Source: Bacteroidota bacterium (GTDB lineage: Bacteria; Bacteroidota; Bacteroidia; Flavobacteriales_D; Crocinitomicaceae). Taken from it: 64,000 nt of DNA. Both the position numbers and the translations under genes were made by a program. The notes below the pieces were generated by a model. It was not told where the DNA came from, made no database searches, and was given only the letters and a program-made list of their open reading frames with translations. The stretch's first letter is position 1. Every line of letters starts with the position of its first letter. Where the stretch lies: NCBI GenBank assembly GCA_030148165.1, contig JASBTZ010000003.1:1364001-1428000 (forward strand). Direction: 5' to 3'. This document shows, one piece after another, positions 62,539 to 64,000 of the stretch.

Positions 62539-64000
62539 CTACTTTACGGTTATCCACTTACCTGGAATTCTTGCGTGTATCGCGTGATCATACATCGCTT
62601 CCGAGTACAACGTTGGATGATAGTAATGGCCCTTGTATGTGGCACTCAAAATCACCCGAATTGTTTTAGATTGTCCCGGTCGTAAGTTGTAGTAAGACAA
62701 TACACGATCATCCCGAATATCCTGATACCGTGCGTCGTTCACGACTCCTTTATTTCCAAACAAGCGTGTATTATGAATCTCCCAGCCACTTGGAAATATC
62801 TGATTCAAAGCCATTTGTTCATAGTACTCATCCTTCGAAGTGTTGGTCAATTGCACTTCAGCAATAAACTCCGTCCCTTGCTCAATGGTGGTAATATCAA
62901 TCCTGTTACCTTCCAAATCAGTGTAGTTTAAAGACATGTTCAGCTTAGAGAATTCCTTTTTCTCCTTTTGCTTGAAAGGCACTTTTTCCGTTGTAACAGT
63001 TATAAATAAAGGACTTATTCCTTTATTAGTGATGGAAACAGATCTGTTTTTAACACCACCCTTCTCAGAGATTCTAACCGTTCGCATCTTTGATCCTATC
63101 GTACCTGACTTGTGACTTCCTCCATCAATGCTGTATTGATAAGATACCGATTTCGATTCGTCACCAAGCTGGCAATATTTCGCAATGGCTAGCAGACAAT
63201 AGGATGTTTCCTGCGTGCTCATCCATCTCTTCGATCGCATTTGTTGCGCTATGTATTTCATCGTCTGAAGACCATCATTCTTCTGATTCAATATGCCCTG
63301 TACTTCAAGGATTATTGCTTTATCACGTAAACCTGAACCAAATGATCTGGATAGCTCCTTGTAATAACTTACATCGGTTGTTGCACTCTTCATTAGTTTC
63401 TCGGCTGCTTCTGCCTGTCCAATGATAGCATAGGCACTTGCCAATCTCCATTTTGCGACATTCGATAAATTACGTTGTTCCCTGAGTCTGTTCATTGCAC
63501 CAATTTCCTGATTGTTGCAAAGTGCCAGTAGATACAAACGGTATGCCTGTGTTAGCTGGTCTGACGAACTCTCTCTGCCTCTTACGCTCGTCGACAAGGT
63601 CCAGTTTCGCGCCTTTTCCCGTTGATGAGCAATCCATTTGTTTTTCATCCCTGAAGGAAGTCGGTAGCCGCGCAATTCAGCTTCCAGTAAAAAATGTCCT
63701 GCATAATTTGTACCCCAGTCGGTGGTATAGTTTTCCCCTGGCCAATAAGCAAATCCTCCATCGCTGGTCTGGAACAATTGCAGTCTGTCAATTCCAGCAC
63801 GTATATTATGGTCTATTTGTTTCTTCTCTTTATCTGTTAGAATAAGCATGGAACTCAAATAAAGCTGCGGAAAGACTGCACTGGTAGTTTGTTCGACGCA
63901 TCCGTGCGGATAGTGAACGAGGTAGTTCAAGCGCTTTTCCAGATTGATCGCCGGGAGTGTTGAAAATTCGATGGTTCCCGAATTCGTTCCTCGTAAGCCA
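62539..64000 (-). CDS. Bacterial alpha-2-macroglobulin family protein (3' part, runs off the window)
   Basis: At least 486 residues of the C-terminal part; the frame stays open to the window edge and the true start is outside. The thioester motif is seen in YPHGCVEQTTS, followed by the alpha-helical thioester domain (GIDRLQLFQTSDGGFAYWPG, NYAGHFLLEA, helical repeats) and a C-terminal receptor-type beta domain. Bacterial alpha-2-macroglobulins trap proteases in the periplasm and are normally next to pbpC. Here they are separated by a two-component pair on the other strand. Confidence 0.9.
   Translation of the reverse strand, partial: GLRGTNSGTIEFSTLPAINLEKRLNYLVHYPHGCVEQTTSAVFPQLYLSSMLILTDKEKKQIDHNIRAGIDRLQLFQTSDGGFAYWPGENYTTDWGTNYAGHFLLEAELRGYRLPSGMKNKWIAHQREKARNWTLSTSVRGRESSSDQLTQAYRLYLLALCNNQEIGAMNRLREQRNLSNVAKWRLASAYAIIGQAEAAEKLMKSATTDVSYYKELSRSFGSGLRDKAIILEVQGILNQKNDGLQTMKYIAQQMRSKRWMSTQETSYCLLAIAKYCQLGDESKSVSYQYSIDGGSHKSGTIGSKMRTVRISEKGGVKNRSVSITNKGISPLFITVTTEKVPFKQKEKKEFSKLNMSLNYTDLEGNRIDITTIEQGTEFIAEVQLTNTSKDEYYEQMALNQIFPSGWEIHNTRLFGNKGVVNDARYQDIRDDRVLSYYNLRPGQSKTIRVILSATYKGHYYHPTLYSEAMYDHAIHARIPGKWITVK

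Noticed and set aside
1-64000. tRNA, rRNA, CRISPR arrays, insertion sequences or prophage
   Set aside because: No cloverleaf, repeat-spacer array, transposase, integrase or phage structural gene was recognised on either strand.

Overview
The window comes from a Bacteroidota chromosome (Flavobacteriia/Cytophagia-like; genus not determinable by eye). The evidence is a type IX secretion sorting domain on the large peptidase, Bacteroidota -7 promoter elements (TAnnTTTG), Reg_prop/Y_Y_Y hybrid sensor proteins, MORN_2 and LRR proteins, and moderately AT-rich DNA. I see no rRNA, tRNA, CRISPR array, transposase or phage gene.

Layout. 1-4218: a receiver-only response regulator, a secreted M36 metallopeptidase and a small FnIII-like protein, with two intrinsic terminators. 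4411-12371: a divergent cluster holding a catalase-like protein plus an SRPBCC protein on the minus strand, and a six-gene plus-strand unit (membrane protein, duplicated-domain membrane protein, DyP peroxidase, patatin phospholipase, membrane adenylate cyclase, ferritin-like protein). I know of no described system with this content. 12389-51936: a large anaerobic island. It contains a universal stress protein, three CRP/FNR regulators (one with all four FNR Fe-S cysteines), molybdopterin synthesis (moeA-moaD-moeB-moaE-moaCB and moaA), nitrosative-stress repair (DoxX, Ric, a 152-residue unknown), two NarK transporters, an outer-membrane porin, tryptophanase and proline dehydrogenase, a hemerythrin protein, nitric oxide reductase norCB, nadA-nadB with a radical SAM gene, queD and heme A synthase, a B12-dependent ribonucleotide reductase, an MbnP/MbnH pair, and a cytochrome c-narGHJI operon. 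52225-64000: a small lipoprotein/membrane gene trio, a vWA-LRR protein, penicillin-binding protein 1C, a LytS/LytTR-type two-component system, and the 3' part of a bacterial alpha-2-macroglobulin gene that runs off the window.

How it works together. The island would import nitrate (NarK), reduce it to nitrite (NarGHI with molybdopterin cofactor) and reduce NO to N2O (NorBC). No nitrite reductase, N2O reductase or mobA is present here, so the pathway must be completed elsewhere.

The strongest observation is regulatory. Ten copies of a 14-bp palindrome, close to ATGAT-N4-ATCAT, sit in the promoter regions of these anaerobic operons, and an eleventh degenerate copy lies before narK1. In seven promoters the distance from the palindrome centre to the G of a -7-like element (consensus TAnnTTTG) is exactly 36.5 bp, and in two more it is 35.5 bp. 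That is the geometry of a class II (about -41.5) FNR-activated promoter. It extends the inferred regulon to nadAB, a thioredoxin-like gene with tryptophanase and proline dehydrogenase downstream, and ctaA-queD. All functional statements come from reading motifs by eye; no database search was run.
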